NCBI GenBank assembly: GCA_946188345.1
Contig: CAMHUI010000016.1
Location: 1-54,526, forward strand
Length of the DNA: 54,526 nt
Direction of reading: 5' to 3'
Source: an uncultured Prevotellaceae bacterium
GTDB taxonomy: Bacteria > Bacteroidota > Bacteroidia > Bacteroidales > Bacteroidaceae
Of this stretch, positions 42,354 through 50,832 are shown piece after piece. Position 1 is the stretch's first letter, and the number at the start of each line of letters is the position of its first letter. The notes under the pieces were generated by a model. It was given only the letters and a program-made list of their open reading frames with translations, was not told where the DNA came from and ran no database searches. Made by a program: the position numbers and the translations under genes.

Positions 42354-44912
42354 TTAGAAAACTACTTTCTTGCCGTTTTGGATATAGACACCCTTCTTCA
42401 CAACGGAGTTGACCCGGCGGCCCTGAAGGTCGTACATGGGGGCGGGTTTTTCACTGTTCACTTTTATCTTTTCACTTAACACGCCCGTTTCGTCGCCGAA
42501 GCTGAGCGTGAGTCCCTTTGCTCCTGAAGCAGGCACGTCGTTTTCGTTGATGCGCAGGTAGGCCTTACCGGCTTGGCTCTTGTAACCGTTGGCGGCCTTA
42601 AAGAAACCGAACTCGCCGGCTTTCTCGGCCAGCACATAGTTCACGAAGCCTGTTTCCGTGGGCAGGGTGGTGTTGACGACAGTGCCAATAATCAGGTTGT
42701 CGCCGACAGAGGGTGCATCGTCGATGACGGGAATATCTTCCGTAGCTCCTCCTTCCTTGACGAGCAGCAGGCCGGTGTTGGCCGGTGCTGACGTGACGGG
42801 CTGGAAGGTCACGGTGCCTGTCTGGGCCCTCTCAGCCCGGTAGGCCTTGATGTCGGTGGTCCCTGAGAAGTCAAGGGCATAGGGGCAGCTGAATGTGGCC
42901 ATGCCCTTGCTGGTCACGGTGACGGGCAGTGTTGCGGGCTTACCGAGATACTTCAGCGAGAAGCTGCCGATGATGACCCAGTTGCTTGACGGGTTCCCGC
43001 TGGTGTTCTTGATGCCCAGGCGTAGGATGCCGTCGGTCACGATGACGCGCAGCGGCTCGGTATGGAACTGGTGGTCTTCGCCCATGGCGCGTGCGGCATC
43101 CTTCCATCCGTTGATGATGAATACACCGCCCAGGTCGCGGGTGGCATAATCGGTTACCGACGTGGGAGAACTGTAAGAATAGATACTCGGCAGGAGTACC
43201 TGCTCATTGTTGGCATAGAGAGCAGCCTTCACGGTCGACTGGCCGTTGCTCATGTAGTTGTTGTAGTCGTTGATGTTGGTGTTGCCGATTCCCGTGGGGC
43301 TATACATGGCATAGGCCTGCACCTCGTAGACACCGTTGGGCACACTGATGGTCTGATGGAAGTCGATGCTGCTGAAGCTCCATGCTTCATAGATGCGGTT
43401 GGGGTGGAAGTCTTCTTGCCATCCCTGGTTGCCCCCCGTCCGGTCTTCCGTCCATTGTGGCGTGATACGGTCGTCGTTCATCAGCTCGGGGTTGACCATC
43501 AGCCAACTGACGTTGATGGGGTTTGCTTCGGTGGCCTCGCTGAGGGCTTCCAACCGTTCGGCGCGTGTCCATAGCTTCCATGCGTTGCGCGTCGAGCCGT
43601 CTTTCCTGAGCAGGCGGGGACTGCTGTCGTCTACACTCAGCCAGCGGTCGTGGTTGATGGTGAAGTAGGCGTTGTCTTTGCTGCCCGTCATCTTCCAGTG
43701 GGTGAACGAACTGTTGGGATGGTTGAGGTAAAGCATGTCGCCGCCGCCATATTCGCAGCCCAGTTTTTCTTCTCCTGCCAGTGTGTTCAGAGTCCAGCCG
43801 TCGTTAGCGGGGTTCTGAAGGAGGAAGGGTCGTCCGTATGAGCCTACGTTGGCTGCTGTGTTCCAACGGTTTCTGTCGGCACCGGCAATGGCCTGATAGC
43901 CTTGTATCCACAGTCCCGTCTCCACGTTCTGCAGGAAGTATTCTCCCTCGGGACCGCTGAAGATAGGCAGTAGCGTATTACTGTTGTTGTTGGCGATAAT
44001 CTTGTTCACGAGCGATGCACCATAGTAGCTGCTGCCGTCGTCGCCGGCATAGTCCATCATGATGATGCCCGTGGGACCGACGTTGGGGTGGGCATCGAGA
44101 TAGTCGCAGATGTATTTGTTGGTTGTTTTGGCCACGGTGGCTGGTGTAGTGCCCGATGCATGGTTGATATACAGGCGGTTGGGGCAGTGGATGGTCATCG
44201 ACTCGTCGAGCATGGCACCGATGGCGTTTTTCTTCTTCGTTAAGTTAAGGCTGACATTGTCATAGTAGTCTTGCAGGACGATATGGTAGGCTCCGTCGCC
44301 GTTGAGCAGGATGCCGCCACTATACTGGGTGTTATCGGGCCATCCGCCAACTTTTGCAGCCTTGGTCTCAGCCACTTCGTCGCGGGCAAAGACAAGTATC
44401 TTGCCTCGCACGTCGCCGAGCGTCAGATCGCGGTTCCATTCTGTCAGCACGTCGTTGTAAGAATCCAGGATGGGTTTGATGACGGTTTTCCATTTGCCAT
44501 CATCTTGTCCTGTATTGTTTTCGTTGCGTATGATGACGATGGCGAACTCTGTGGGATTGGCAGTAAGTTTTGTCTTCAGATTGCCAAGTTCGGCCCGAAG
44601 AGTTGTTTTTGCTGAAGATCGTAAAAATCCAGAACCATGGTAGATGGGGCCGTTTTCATTTTCATCGGTGGGTCGCAGGTCGAAGACTCTGACACCACGT
44701 TCCCACTGATCGGAGATAGAATAGGTCTGAGTCTTGGAGACACCGCTACATTCCTTCGTTGCTGCATCGTGGGCTCCAGGGATGGAGAGTTGTGTGATAT
44801 AGACATTGTCTGGCAGCGATGCCATCCAGTTTCTTCCGTCGGCCCATGCCGTCTGCATGCCAGTGAGCATGAACAGCAGGGCAATCATTGTTTTGTAGTA
44901 TCTTTTCATCAT
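42354..44912 (-). CDS. Secreted PI-PLC-like phosphodiesterase with C-terminal tail
   Basis: The protein has about 852 residues. A signal peptide (cleavage near AWAD, residue 24) is followed by a phosphatidylinositol-specific phospholipase C X-type barrel: the two active-site His are His48 in SIPGAHDA and His92 in IYHGSGF, with VRVFDLRP between them. Middle and C-terminal beta-rich regions follow, including a binding-module-like segment around residues 500-680 (YEVQAYAMYSPTG, RLGIKN). The last ~45 residues are the MYDLQGRRV...KGVYIQNGKK tail shared with the CAZymes next door, probably a T9SS-type signal. The start is taken at ATG 44912 (MMKRYY). The substrate could be phosphatidylinositol, inositol glycans or another phosphodiester. 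The gene lies 22 bases after a small protein gene. Confidence 0.82.
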   Translation of the reverse strand: MMKRYYKTMIALLFMLTGMQTAWADGRNWMASLPDNVYITQLSIPGAHDAATKECSGVSKTQTYSISDQWERGVRVFDLRPTDENENGPIYHGSGFLRSSAKTTLRAELGNLKTKLTANPTEFAIVIIRNENNTGQDDGKWKTVIKPILDSYNDVLTEWNRDLTLGDVRGKILVFARDEVAETKAAKVGGWPDNTQYSGGILLNGDGAYHIVLQDYYDNVSLNLTKKKNAIGAMLDESMTIHCPNRLYINHASGTTPATVAKTTNKYICDYLDAHPNVGPTGIIMMDYAGDDGSSYYGASLVNKIIANNNSNTLLPIFSGPEGEYFLQNVETGLWIQGYQAIAGADRNRWNTAANVGSYGRPFLLQNPANDGWTLNTLAGEEKLGCEYGGGDMLYLNHPNSSFTHWKMTGSKDNAYFTINHDRWLSVDDSSPRLLRKDGSTRNAWKLWTRAERLEALSEATEANPINVSWLMVNPELMNDDRITPQWTEDRTGGNQGWQEDFHPNRIYEAWSFSSIDFHQTISVPNGVYEVQAYAMYSPTGIGNTNINDYNNYMSNGQSTVKAALYANNEQVLLPSIYSYSSPTSVTDYATRDLGGVFIINGWKDAARAMGEDHQFHTEPLRVIVTDGILRLGIKNTSGNPSSNWVIIGSFSLKYLGKPATLPVTVTSKGMATFSCPYALDFSGTTDIKAYRAERAQTGTVTFQPVTSAPANTGLLLVKEGGATEDIPVIDDAPSVGDNLIIGTVVNTTLPTETGFVNYVLAEKAGEFGFFKAANGYKSQAGKAYLRINENDVPASGAKGLTLSFGDETGVLSEKIKVNSEKPAPMYDLQGRRVNSVVKKGVYIQNGKKVVF

Positions 44913-44934
44913 AGTATATTGATTTGCGTTGTTA

Positions 44935-45129
44935 TTACCAGAGGTCTTCGTCGTTGTCGCCTTCACCCCAAGGGGTTGATTCCTTGCCATATTGGGTGCT
45001 TCCATCGTCGTTGCTGACGGTGTCATCGACGGATTTAAGATTAAGCTGCATAGATCCTTCCATCAGTCCATTCCTGATGTGCAGCGTCACAAGGTTAATG
45101 CTTGGAGAGGCATATTGCTTTCTGTTCAT
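44935..45129 (-). CDS. Small acidic Trp-ended protein
   Basis: This 64-residue protein has the N-terminal pattern KQYASPSINLVTLHIRNG and an acidic, Gly-rich end (WGEGDNDEDLW, last residue Trp). It has no signal peptide. The acidic Trp-bearing C-terminus resembles the partial protein at the right edge of the window (ends LFQGSSLWD); I have seen similar short proteins in other Prevotella-type genomes without a known function. It lies 22 bases upstream of the PI-PLC-like gene, in the same transcript. It could be a modified peptide precursor or a small accessory protein; neither is shown. Confidence 0.7.
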   Translation of the reverse strand: MNRKQYASPSINLVTLHIRNGLMEGSMQLNLKSVDDTVSNDDGSTQYGKESTPWGEGDNDEDLW

Positions 45130-45190
45130 AGAGTTGGTTGTTGAATGATATAATCGTTATTAGTTAGTCTTATGGTTTTTATTGTTTGTT

Positions 45191-45229
45191 CATAGGCGTG
45201 TGCAGGGATATTATCTGCACACGTCTATG
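45191..45229 (-). promoter_or_regulatory. Hairpin at the predicted 5' end of the small-protein / PI-PLC mRNA
   Basis: Positions 45191-45205 and 45215-45229 pair over 15 bases with one mismatch and a 9-base loop. It begins about 11 bases after the -7 box at 45240-45247, so it would cap the mRNA's 5' end. No T-run follows on the minus strand, so it is a poor terminator for the GH115 gene. Confidence 0.55.
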
Positions 45230-45239
45230 AAAATCGCAG

Positions 45240-45247
45240 CAAAATTA
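45240..45247 (-). promoter_or_regulatory. -7 box of the small-protein / PI-PLC unit
   Basis: Minus-strand TAATTTTG fits TAnnTTTG; the ATG is about 110 bases downstream. Confidence 0.45.
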
Positions 45248-45307
45248 GTTAAAAATCAGCGAACTATAGGTTTTTATTACGTTAAATAATACTAAGCCAC
45301 GTCAAGT

Positions 45308-48300
45308 TTACAGCACGATTTTCTTGCCGTTCTGGATATAGATACCCTTCTTATCTGCCGAGTTGATGCGGCGGCCCTGAAGGTCGTAGACATGAGCCTG
45401 TTTTTCACTGTTCACTTTTAGCTTTTCACTTAAAAGGCCTGTCTCGCTGACCTTGTTGATGCGGAAGTAGTCTACCTTGAACCATCCGTTCTTGTAGTCT
45501 GGGTGGCGTGTGCCGTCGCTCCTGCGTGGGTCGGTGCGGATGCCGAGAGTGAGGTCTTCGCCTTCGGCAAGGTCGACGTATACATACATGTCCTGCAGGA
45601 TGTAGTTGCCCGAAGCTGTGCCGATGTATCCGGCGAAGGTGTTCACCTCGCCCTCGGTGAGGTTGTTCTCATAGTCGAGGTCCATACCGAAATACTGCAC
45701 GTTCTTGTTGGCAAAGAGTCGCGTTGTGGCCAGATAGTTTTCTTCTACCCACAGCTTGCATTGCACGAGGTATCGTCCGGGCTCCAGCTCGCTGGCGGGG
45801 ATGGTCTGGTAGAGCTGGAAGTCGTCGGGGAAGTAGCCGCCTTGCGGCAGAAACCAGCACACGTTGGTTTTGTGGGGATTTGAGGCGTCGTTGTTGATGC
45901 CGTATGACTGCCCGGGAAAGGTTCCTGTGATGTTCCATCCGTAGGGTGTATAGCGGCGTGTGGTGCCGTCGGTATTCTCGACGGCGTTGCCGCCCGACTC
46001 ATAGAGTTCGAAGTCGTAGTTCTTCAGCACGCGCTCTGTCAGCGCAAGGTCTTCGCCGGTCTGCTCAGGCACTTCGCTGACGCGGTTGATGCGGAAGTAG
46101 TCTACCTTGAACCATCCGCTGTTGTCGGTTGCCTTCGAGCCGTCGTTCTTCCTATTTGAGCTCTTGATGCCGAAGGTGAGGTCTTCGCCCTCGTCAACGA
46201 CGACATAGACCTCCATGTCGCGCAGGGTGATGGCTCCGGCATCACCGCCTGCATAGCCAGCATAGGTGTTGATTTCGCCTTCGGTGAGCAGGTGGGTGTA
46301 GTCGCTCTCGTAGCCGTAGTACTGCACGTTCTGGTTGGCAAAGAGGCGACAGTTGGTCTTCTTCGAATTCTCCACCCATAGCATGCAGGAAATCTTGTAG
46401 ACGCCTGGTTCCAGCTTGGCGGCAGGGATGGTCTGGTAGAGCCAGAAGTCATCGGGCATGGGCACGCTGTTCATCCAGCAGACGTTGTTGCCGTGGTAGT
46501 TGAGCGCGTCCTGGTTGACACCATAGGAGTCGAGGCCGTTGGCGCCCTTCTTCAGTTCTCCCTTCGAGAGCCATCCGGCAGGGATGCCTCGGCCGATGTT
46601 GCCTGCGGCGTTCAGCTGGCCGTCGTGGTTGTATTCGAAGTCGTAGTTCTCGATGAGCTGTTCGGTCAGTGCGAGGTCTTCTTCGTTGGGCACGACGTTA
46701 TAGATTTCGCTGAGCACCACGCCAGGGTCCATCAGCGAGACGCGCACCTTGATGGTCTTGTCGGCATCGCTCGTATACTCCACGGTGGCATCGTTGAAGC
46801 CCTGTGGCACGGTGGTATTCCATTTGCCTTCCATGGCCACGGTCTTGAGCGAGATGGCTTTAGCGCGTGCTCCGTCCACGCTGACACCGACGCGCAGGTC
46901 GTAGGTGCTGTTCAGGGGGAAGGTGCAGAGGCATCGCACCTGGATGCTGTTCTTGCCAGCCTTCACGGGCACGTCGTATTCGGCCCAGGGGGCCTGTGCG
47001 ATGCGGGCGGTGGTATAGGCCGTCATGTCGAGAGGCCATACGGTCAGTGCCTTGTCAGAGATGCCGAGGCCCTCGATAGTGGTGAGGTTGCCGCTCGACG
47101 TAGTGAAGTCAGCCGCGGGGATGACCACGTTGACGGTGTTGCCGAGTTCCGTCGTGATGTTGTTGACAGATGTCAGCGATGCCGTGGCGGGCATGTCGAA
47201 CTGGCTGTCGCCGTGAGGCTTCATGCTCATGATGCCGTTCCACTTGCCGCCGCCGATGCCAGTGTTATATTGATTGGTGAGGTCGCGGATGATGCGGTAG
47301 GCCTGACGGGCCTCTGCTGCATACTCAAGCGCCAGGTCGCGCTGTCCGACGCGGGCCAGCTCCATGCTCTGCGCAGCGCGGAAGGTCTTGACGTTCATCT
47401 CGTAGGCGCACCTCACGGGGTATTCGATGAGTTCGAAGAAGGCATCCTGCCGTTCTGTGGGGATGGCTGCTTTCAGGGCTTCCACCCGGTCGGCGATGGC
47501 CTTGTAGTCGGCGATGCGCTGGTTCTGTTCCTCACGGGTATAGCTGACGGCATGCACATGTTCGGGCTTGCCGGCAGCGCCCAGCCGGTAGTATTCGCGC
47601 TTGATGGCTGTCAGCTCGTCGGCCACGTCGGCACCAAAGGTCTTCTCCATCCAGTAGCGTGTATATTCATGAGCCTTTTCGGGAGCCCATTGGTCGACAT
47701 CCCATGCCAGATCCATGCAGAACTCCAACTCCATCTCGGCCGGCTTGATGTCGCCCACGTTGATGACCCAGAGTGTCTGAATGCCTTGGTTGTAGGCTTT
47801 CGAGAGCTCGAAGCTGATGAGGGAAGGCGAGATGGTGCTGAGCCAGAGATAGCTGACGGGCGTACCGAGATAGCTCAAGTGGTAGTAGATGCCGTTGCCG
47901 CCGCTGCGGGCCTGTTCGGAGGCACGCGGCATCTGGCGTATGTAGCCGTGGTTGTCGTCCACCCAGCAGATGGTGACATCATCGGGCACCTTCAGTCCGG
48001 CGTTGTAGGCATCGAGCACCTCCTTATAGGGGATGAAGAGCTGCGGCACGGCCGTGGGGTCGCCGAAATACTTCTCGATGAGCGAGCGCTGGAAGCCGAT
48101 AATCTCGGTCAGACCGTTCACCTTGTCCTGCGTCGAGGGATAGCCCGAGATGCCCCAGTCGTGGACACCGCGCATGCCGAGCGTATACATGGCATCGTAG
48201 CCCACACTCTCCTTGACGCGCTCCTCCCAGTATTGTTGAATTTTAGTCTTGTTGGTCACATAGTTCCAGTCGTCGTTGTTGCCGTTCCACGGGGCATGGC

Positions 48301-49135
48301 GCCACTCCCACTCGTTGTCGCGCAACATCTGTTCGCAGTGGCTCGAGCCCAACATGATGTCATACTTCTTGGCCACTGGCAGGTTGTCCTTGTTAGCCCA
48401 GAAGGCCTCCGAGCAGAGGTGCATGGCCGGCCACAGCGTATTGGCCCGCAGGCGCAGCAGCAACTCCATCACCTTGGCATAGGCTCCGGGACCAATGTTG
48501 TTATACTGCTTGTCGAGGCCCTTGGCGGCCCAGGGCTGCAGACCCCAGTCTTCGTCGTTGATGAAGATGCCTCGATACTTCACCGAAGGCTCCTTCGACA
48601 CCATTCTGTCGCCCGAGAGATAGAGCGTGGCGTGGTGTTCCGGTGCTACGTCGGCCCACCAGATCCAGGGCGTCACGCCGATGAGCCGCGACAGCTCGAA
48701 GAGTCCGTAGGCCGTGCCTCGTGGCGTAGAGCCGATGACGGCGAGCTTGCCGTCGCTGAGGCGCTGGATGCTGTAAACCTCCCAGCGGCCAGTTACTTCG
48801 CTCAAATCAATGTCGCCGCCTTCGGCCAGCCCGTTGATGAGCGGAGTCCCCATCGTTCCCACATAGATGAGTGGGTCGTAAAAAATCTCAGTCTCATCCG
48901 TGGTTTCTATGCCTAAGGCCGTGCCAGTGACAGCCCGGAAGTCCTCGGCCACGCACTCGGCAGCCGTCATCACAACCTCGGCATCCTCGCTGTCGATGAG
49001 GAATGTCGCATGAAGGTCGTCGCCTACCAGTTTGAAACTACCGTCCGAGGGCGACTCACTGACGGTGAACCCTGTCTGCGCCCAAACCGTCGCCGACAGC
49101 AACAGGGCTGCTAAAAACATGAAAATCTTTTTCAT
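45308..49135 (-). CDS. Glycoside hydrolase family 115 (xylan alpha-1,2-glucuronidase) with two accessory modules
   Basis: The 1275-residue secreted enzyme should remove (4-O-methyl)glucuronic acid from xylan. Signal peptide: residues 1-19 (cleavage after VWAQ). A GH115 N-terminal domain is followed by the catalytic barrel (about residues 165-520), with recognisable segments KYRGIFINDEDWGLQPWA, LWPAMHLCSEAFW, DWGISGYPSTQDK, ICWVDDNHGYIRQMP and WVINVGDIKPAEMELEF. A helical and a beta-sandwich domain follow to about 820. Two copies of a ~190-residue module (about 830-1015 and 1035-1225) show NYDFE, SYGIN, NVCW, DDF.LYQTI, CRLFANQNVQYYG and GWFKVDYFRIN. The last 45 residues are the T9SS-like tail. 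Its ATG overlaps the esterase stop (ATGA). Catalytic residues were not assigned individually. Confidence 0.93.
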   Translation of the reverse strand: MKKIFMFLAALLLSATVWAQTGFTVSESPSDGSFKLVGDDLHATFLIDSEDAEVVMTAAECVAEDFRAVTGTALGIETTDETEIFYDPLIYVGTMGTPLINGLAEGGDIDLSEVTGRWEVYSIQRLSDGKLAVIGSTPRGTAYGLFELSRLIGVTPWIWWADVAPEHHATLYLSGDRMVSKEPSVKYRGIFINDEDWGLQPWAAKGLDKQYNNIGPGAYAKVMELLLRLRANTLWPAMHLCSEAFWANKDNLPVAKKYDIMLGSSHCEQMLRDNEWEWRHAPWNGNNDDWNYVTNKTKIQQYWEERVKESVGYDAMYTLGMRGVHDWGISGYPSTQDKVNGLTEIIGFQRSLIEKYFGDPTAVPQLFIPYKEVLDAYNAGLKVPDDVTICWVDDNHGYIRQMPRASEQARSGGNGIYYHLSYLGTPVSYLWLSTISPSLISFELSKAYNQGIQTLWVINVGDIKPAEMELEFCMDLAWDVDQWAPEKAHEYTRYWMEKTFGADVADELTAIKREYYRLGAAGKPEHVHAVSYTREEQNQRIADYKAIADRVEALKAAIPTERQDAFFELIEYPVRCAYEMNVKTFRAAQSMELARVGQRDLALEYAAEARQAYRIIRDLTNQYNTGIGGGKWNGIMSMKPHGDSQFDMPATASLTSVNNITTELGNTVNVVIPAADFTTSSGNLTTIEGLGISDKALTVWPLDMTAYTTARIAQAPWAEYDVPVKAGKNSIQVRCLCTFPLNSTYDLRVGVSVDGARAKAISLKTVAMEGKWNTTVPQGFNDATVEYTSDADKTIKVRVSLMDPGVVLSEIYNVVPNEEDLALTEQLIENYDFEYNHDGQLNAAGNIGRGIPAGWLSKGELKKGANGLDSYGVNQDALNYHGNNVCWMNSVPMPDDFWLYQTIPAAKLEPGVYKISCMLWVENSKKTNCRLFANQNVQYYGYESDYTHLLTEGEINTYAGYAGGDAGAITLRDMEVYVVVDEGEDLTFGIKSSNRKNDGSKATDNSGWFKVDYFRINRVSEVPEQTGEDLALTERVLKNYDFELYESGGNAVENTDGTTRRYTPYGWNITGTFPGQSYGINNDASNPHKTNVCWFLPQGGYFPDDFQLYQTIPASELEPGRYLVQCKLWVEENYLATTRLFANKNVQYFGMDLDYENNLTEGEVNTFAGYIGTASGNYILQDMYVYVDLAEGEDLTLGIRTDPRRSDGTRHPDYKNGWFKVDYFRINKVSETGLLSEKLKVNSEKQAHVYDLQGRRINSADKKGIYIQNGKKIVL

Positions 49136-50820
49136 AGCCTATGATTGTCTTTAATAAATTTTTTCCCATTCCGTATATAAACCTTTCCCTGTGCGTAGCC
49201 CCGGCCCTGCAGGTCGTAAACGGTGGAGTTCTTTTCACTCTTTACTTGTATCTTTTCACTTACCAGGCCTGTGGTCTTGGCCTTGTAGATGCGGAAGTTG
49301 TCGACTTTGAACCATCCGCTGTTGTCGGTGGAGTGGGTTCCGTTGTTGCGCCGGTTGCCAGACCGTATGCCGAGGCGCAGGTCTTCACCGTCGGCCAGGT
49401 CTATCTCCACCTGCAAGGGGTGCAGGATGAAGTTACCTGAGCTACCCCCGGCAAAGCCGGCGTAGGAAGCCTCTTCCTCGGGAGAGAGCAGTTTGGTATA
49501 GTCGCTCTCATATCCATAGTATTGGACGACGGCTTTCCTCTCCCCTCCCTGCGTGGAGCTGGTCTGTGCAAAGAGGCGGCAGTTGTCTTTCTTGTTCACC
49601 TCCACCCACAGCTTGCAGGTGATGACATAGTGTCCTGCTCCGAGCTTTTCGGCAGGTATGGTTTGTGAGAGCTCTATGTCGTCGGGTAGGGGAGTGGCGT
49701 TGACCCAGCAGACGTTGTTGCCGCTGAAGTTGACGGCATCCTTGTTGATACCGAACGAGTTGCCTGTCGGCAGGGGGGTGAGGGTCCATCCGTAGGGTGC
49801 TCCCCGGCTGACGTTTCCGCGAGGATTCGGCAGGCCGTCGGTGGCCAGTTCAAAGTCTGCATTGACGAGTACATCTTCAGTGATGTCGCCTTCTGCAATC
49901 TCTTCTTCCGTTTCGGGGCAGATACCCAGCGCAACGAGTTGTTCGAAGACACTGCGGCCGAGCTGATGGGCACTCTCTACGTTGAAGTGAAGGTCGTCGC
50001 CAAGCAGCGGGGCCTTGCTCATGTCAATGGCAAAGACGTAGGGGTCTTCGCCGGCAATGCGCAGCTGAGCCAGCTCAACGTCGGAGTTATATTGTAGGCT
50101 GAGGTGTGAGACGGTGCCGAGGATGAAGGGTAGCGTCAGGCATGCCTCCTGTCCTGTCTGGTTGGTGAGAAACAGACGCATGTGGGCAATGAGTGTGGTC
50201 AGGTTCTGGTAGTAGTTAGCAGGTCCCTGGGCTGAGTGGTCGCTCTCGCCCTGATGCCATAGGATGGCCTTGACTTCATATCCCTGCTCGAGCTTATCGA
50301 GCGTCTCTGTTCGACAGGCTTCAAAGGCTCGTTCAAAGGCTTTCATCAGCGACTTGCCTCCGAGCGAGGTTGCCGTCTGCTGTTCATACCAGTCGGGATT
50401 GCACGACCAGAATTTACCTCCGTTGCTGTTGGTGCAGGAGGGGTCGATGGCTGTGCCGCCAAGGGTGAGCTTGACGACATAGAACGGCTGCTGGAGGGCT
50501 TTCTGCATATAGTGGTATACAAAGGCATCATAGCCGAAGCGCTCGCTGTCGCCCGACACCCAAGTGTAGGGGGTATAGGGTTTGAACAGCCCTTCCTGGA
50601 AGTGGGCTCCGTCGTCGTAGCTATACATGCAGAGGTCGGTCTGCATGAAGGCAGGATAGTCGAAGCGGGGTACACGTCCGTCGCTGTTCGATTGTCCGCA
50701 GACCACAATAACTGGGATGGGGCCATCTCCGTGGTTTTCCGAAAGCAGAGGCGCCGGGGCGGAATGAGCTGAAAAGACCAATCCGAAAGCCGTGAGAACA
50801 AGAGAAATGATTCTTTTCAT
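49132..50820 (-). CDS. SGNH carbohydrate esterase (CE6 / sialate-O-acetylesterase type) with accessory module
   Basis: The 562-residue secreted protein probably removes acetyl groups from xylan or another glycan. After a signal peptide (cleavage near AHSA, residue 20) comes an SGNH esterase domain: nucleophile Ser44 in CGQSNSDGR, the WHQGESD block near residue 188 and the Asp-x-His motif in GDDLHFN near residue 276. One copy of the shared ~190-residue module lies at about 318-513 (VNADFE, NVCWVN, ELSQTI, CRLFAQ, WFKVDNFRIY). A shortened tail (VYDLQGRGYAQGKVYIRNGK) ends the protein. It lies 12 bases after the GH127-type gene and overlaps the GH115 start. CE6-type acetylxylan esterase fits the context best. 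Confidence 0.88.
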   Translation of the reverse strand: MKRIISLVLTAFGLVFSAHSAPAPLLSENHGDGPIPVIVVCGQSNSDGRVPRFDYPAFMQTDLCMYSYDDGAHFQEGLFKPYTPYTWVSGDSERFGYDAFVYHYMQKALQQPFYVVKLTLGGTAIDPSCTNSNGGKFWSCNPDWYEQQTATSLGGKSLMKAFERAFEACRTETLDKLEQGYEVKAILWHQGESDHSAQGPANYYQNLTTLIAHMRLFLTNQTGQEACLTLPFILGTVSHLSLQYNSDVELAQLRIAGEDPYVFAIDMSKAPLLGDDLHFNVESAHQLGRSVFEQLVALGICPETEEEIAEGDITEDVLVNADFELATDGLPNPRGNVSRGAPYGWTLTPLPTGNSFGINKDAVNFSGNNVCWVNATPLPDDIELSQTIPAEKLGAGHYVITCKLWVEVNKKDNCRLFAQTSSTQGGERKAVVQYYGYESDYTKLLSPEEEASYAGFAGGSSGNFILHPLQVEIDLADGEDLRLGIRSGNRRNNGTHSTDNSGWFKVDNFRIYKAKTTGLVSEKIQVKSEKNSTVYDLQGRGYAQGKVYIRNGKKFIKDNHRL

Positions 50821-50832
50821 GTGTGATAATAC

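Noticed and set aside
46493..48916. Long plus-strand open frame (about 800 codons) opposite the GH115 gene
   Set aside because: It is the antisense shadow of a gene with clear family motifs and GC-rich third positions; it has no recognisable domain or start signals. The same applies to the long open frames opposite ispG (36439-37461), GT9/DUF4254 (11042-12133) and rpoN (39087-40196).
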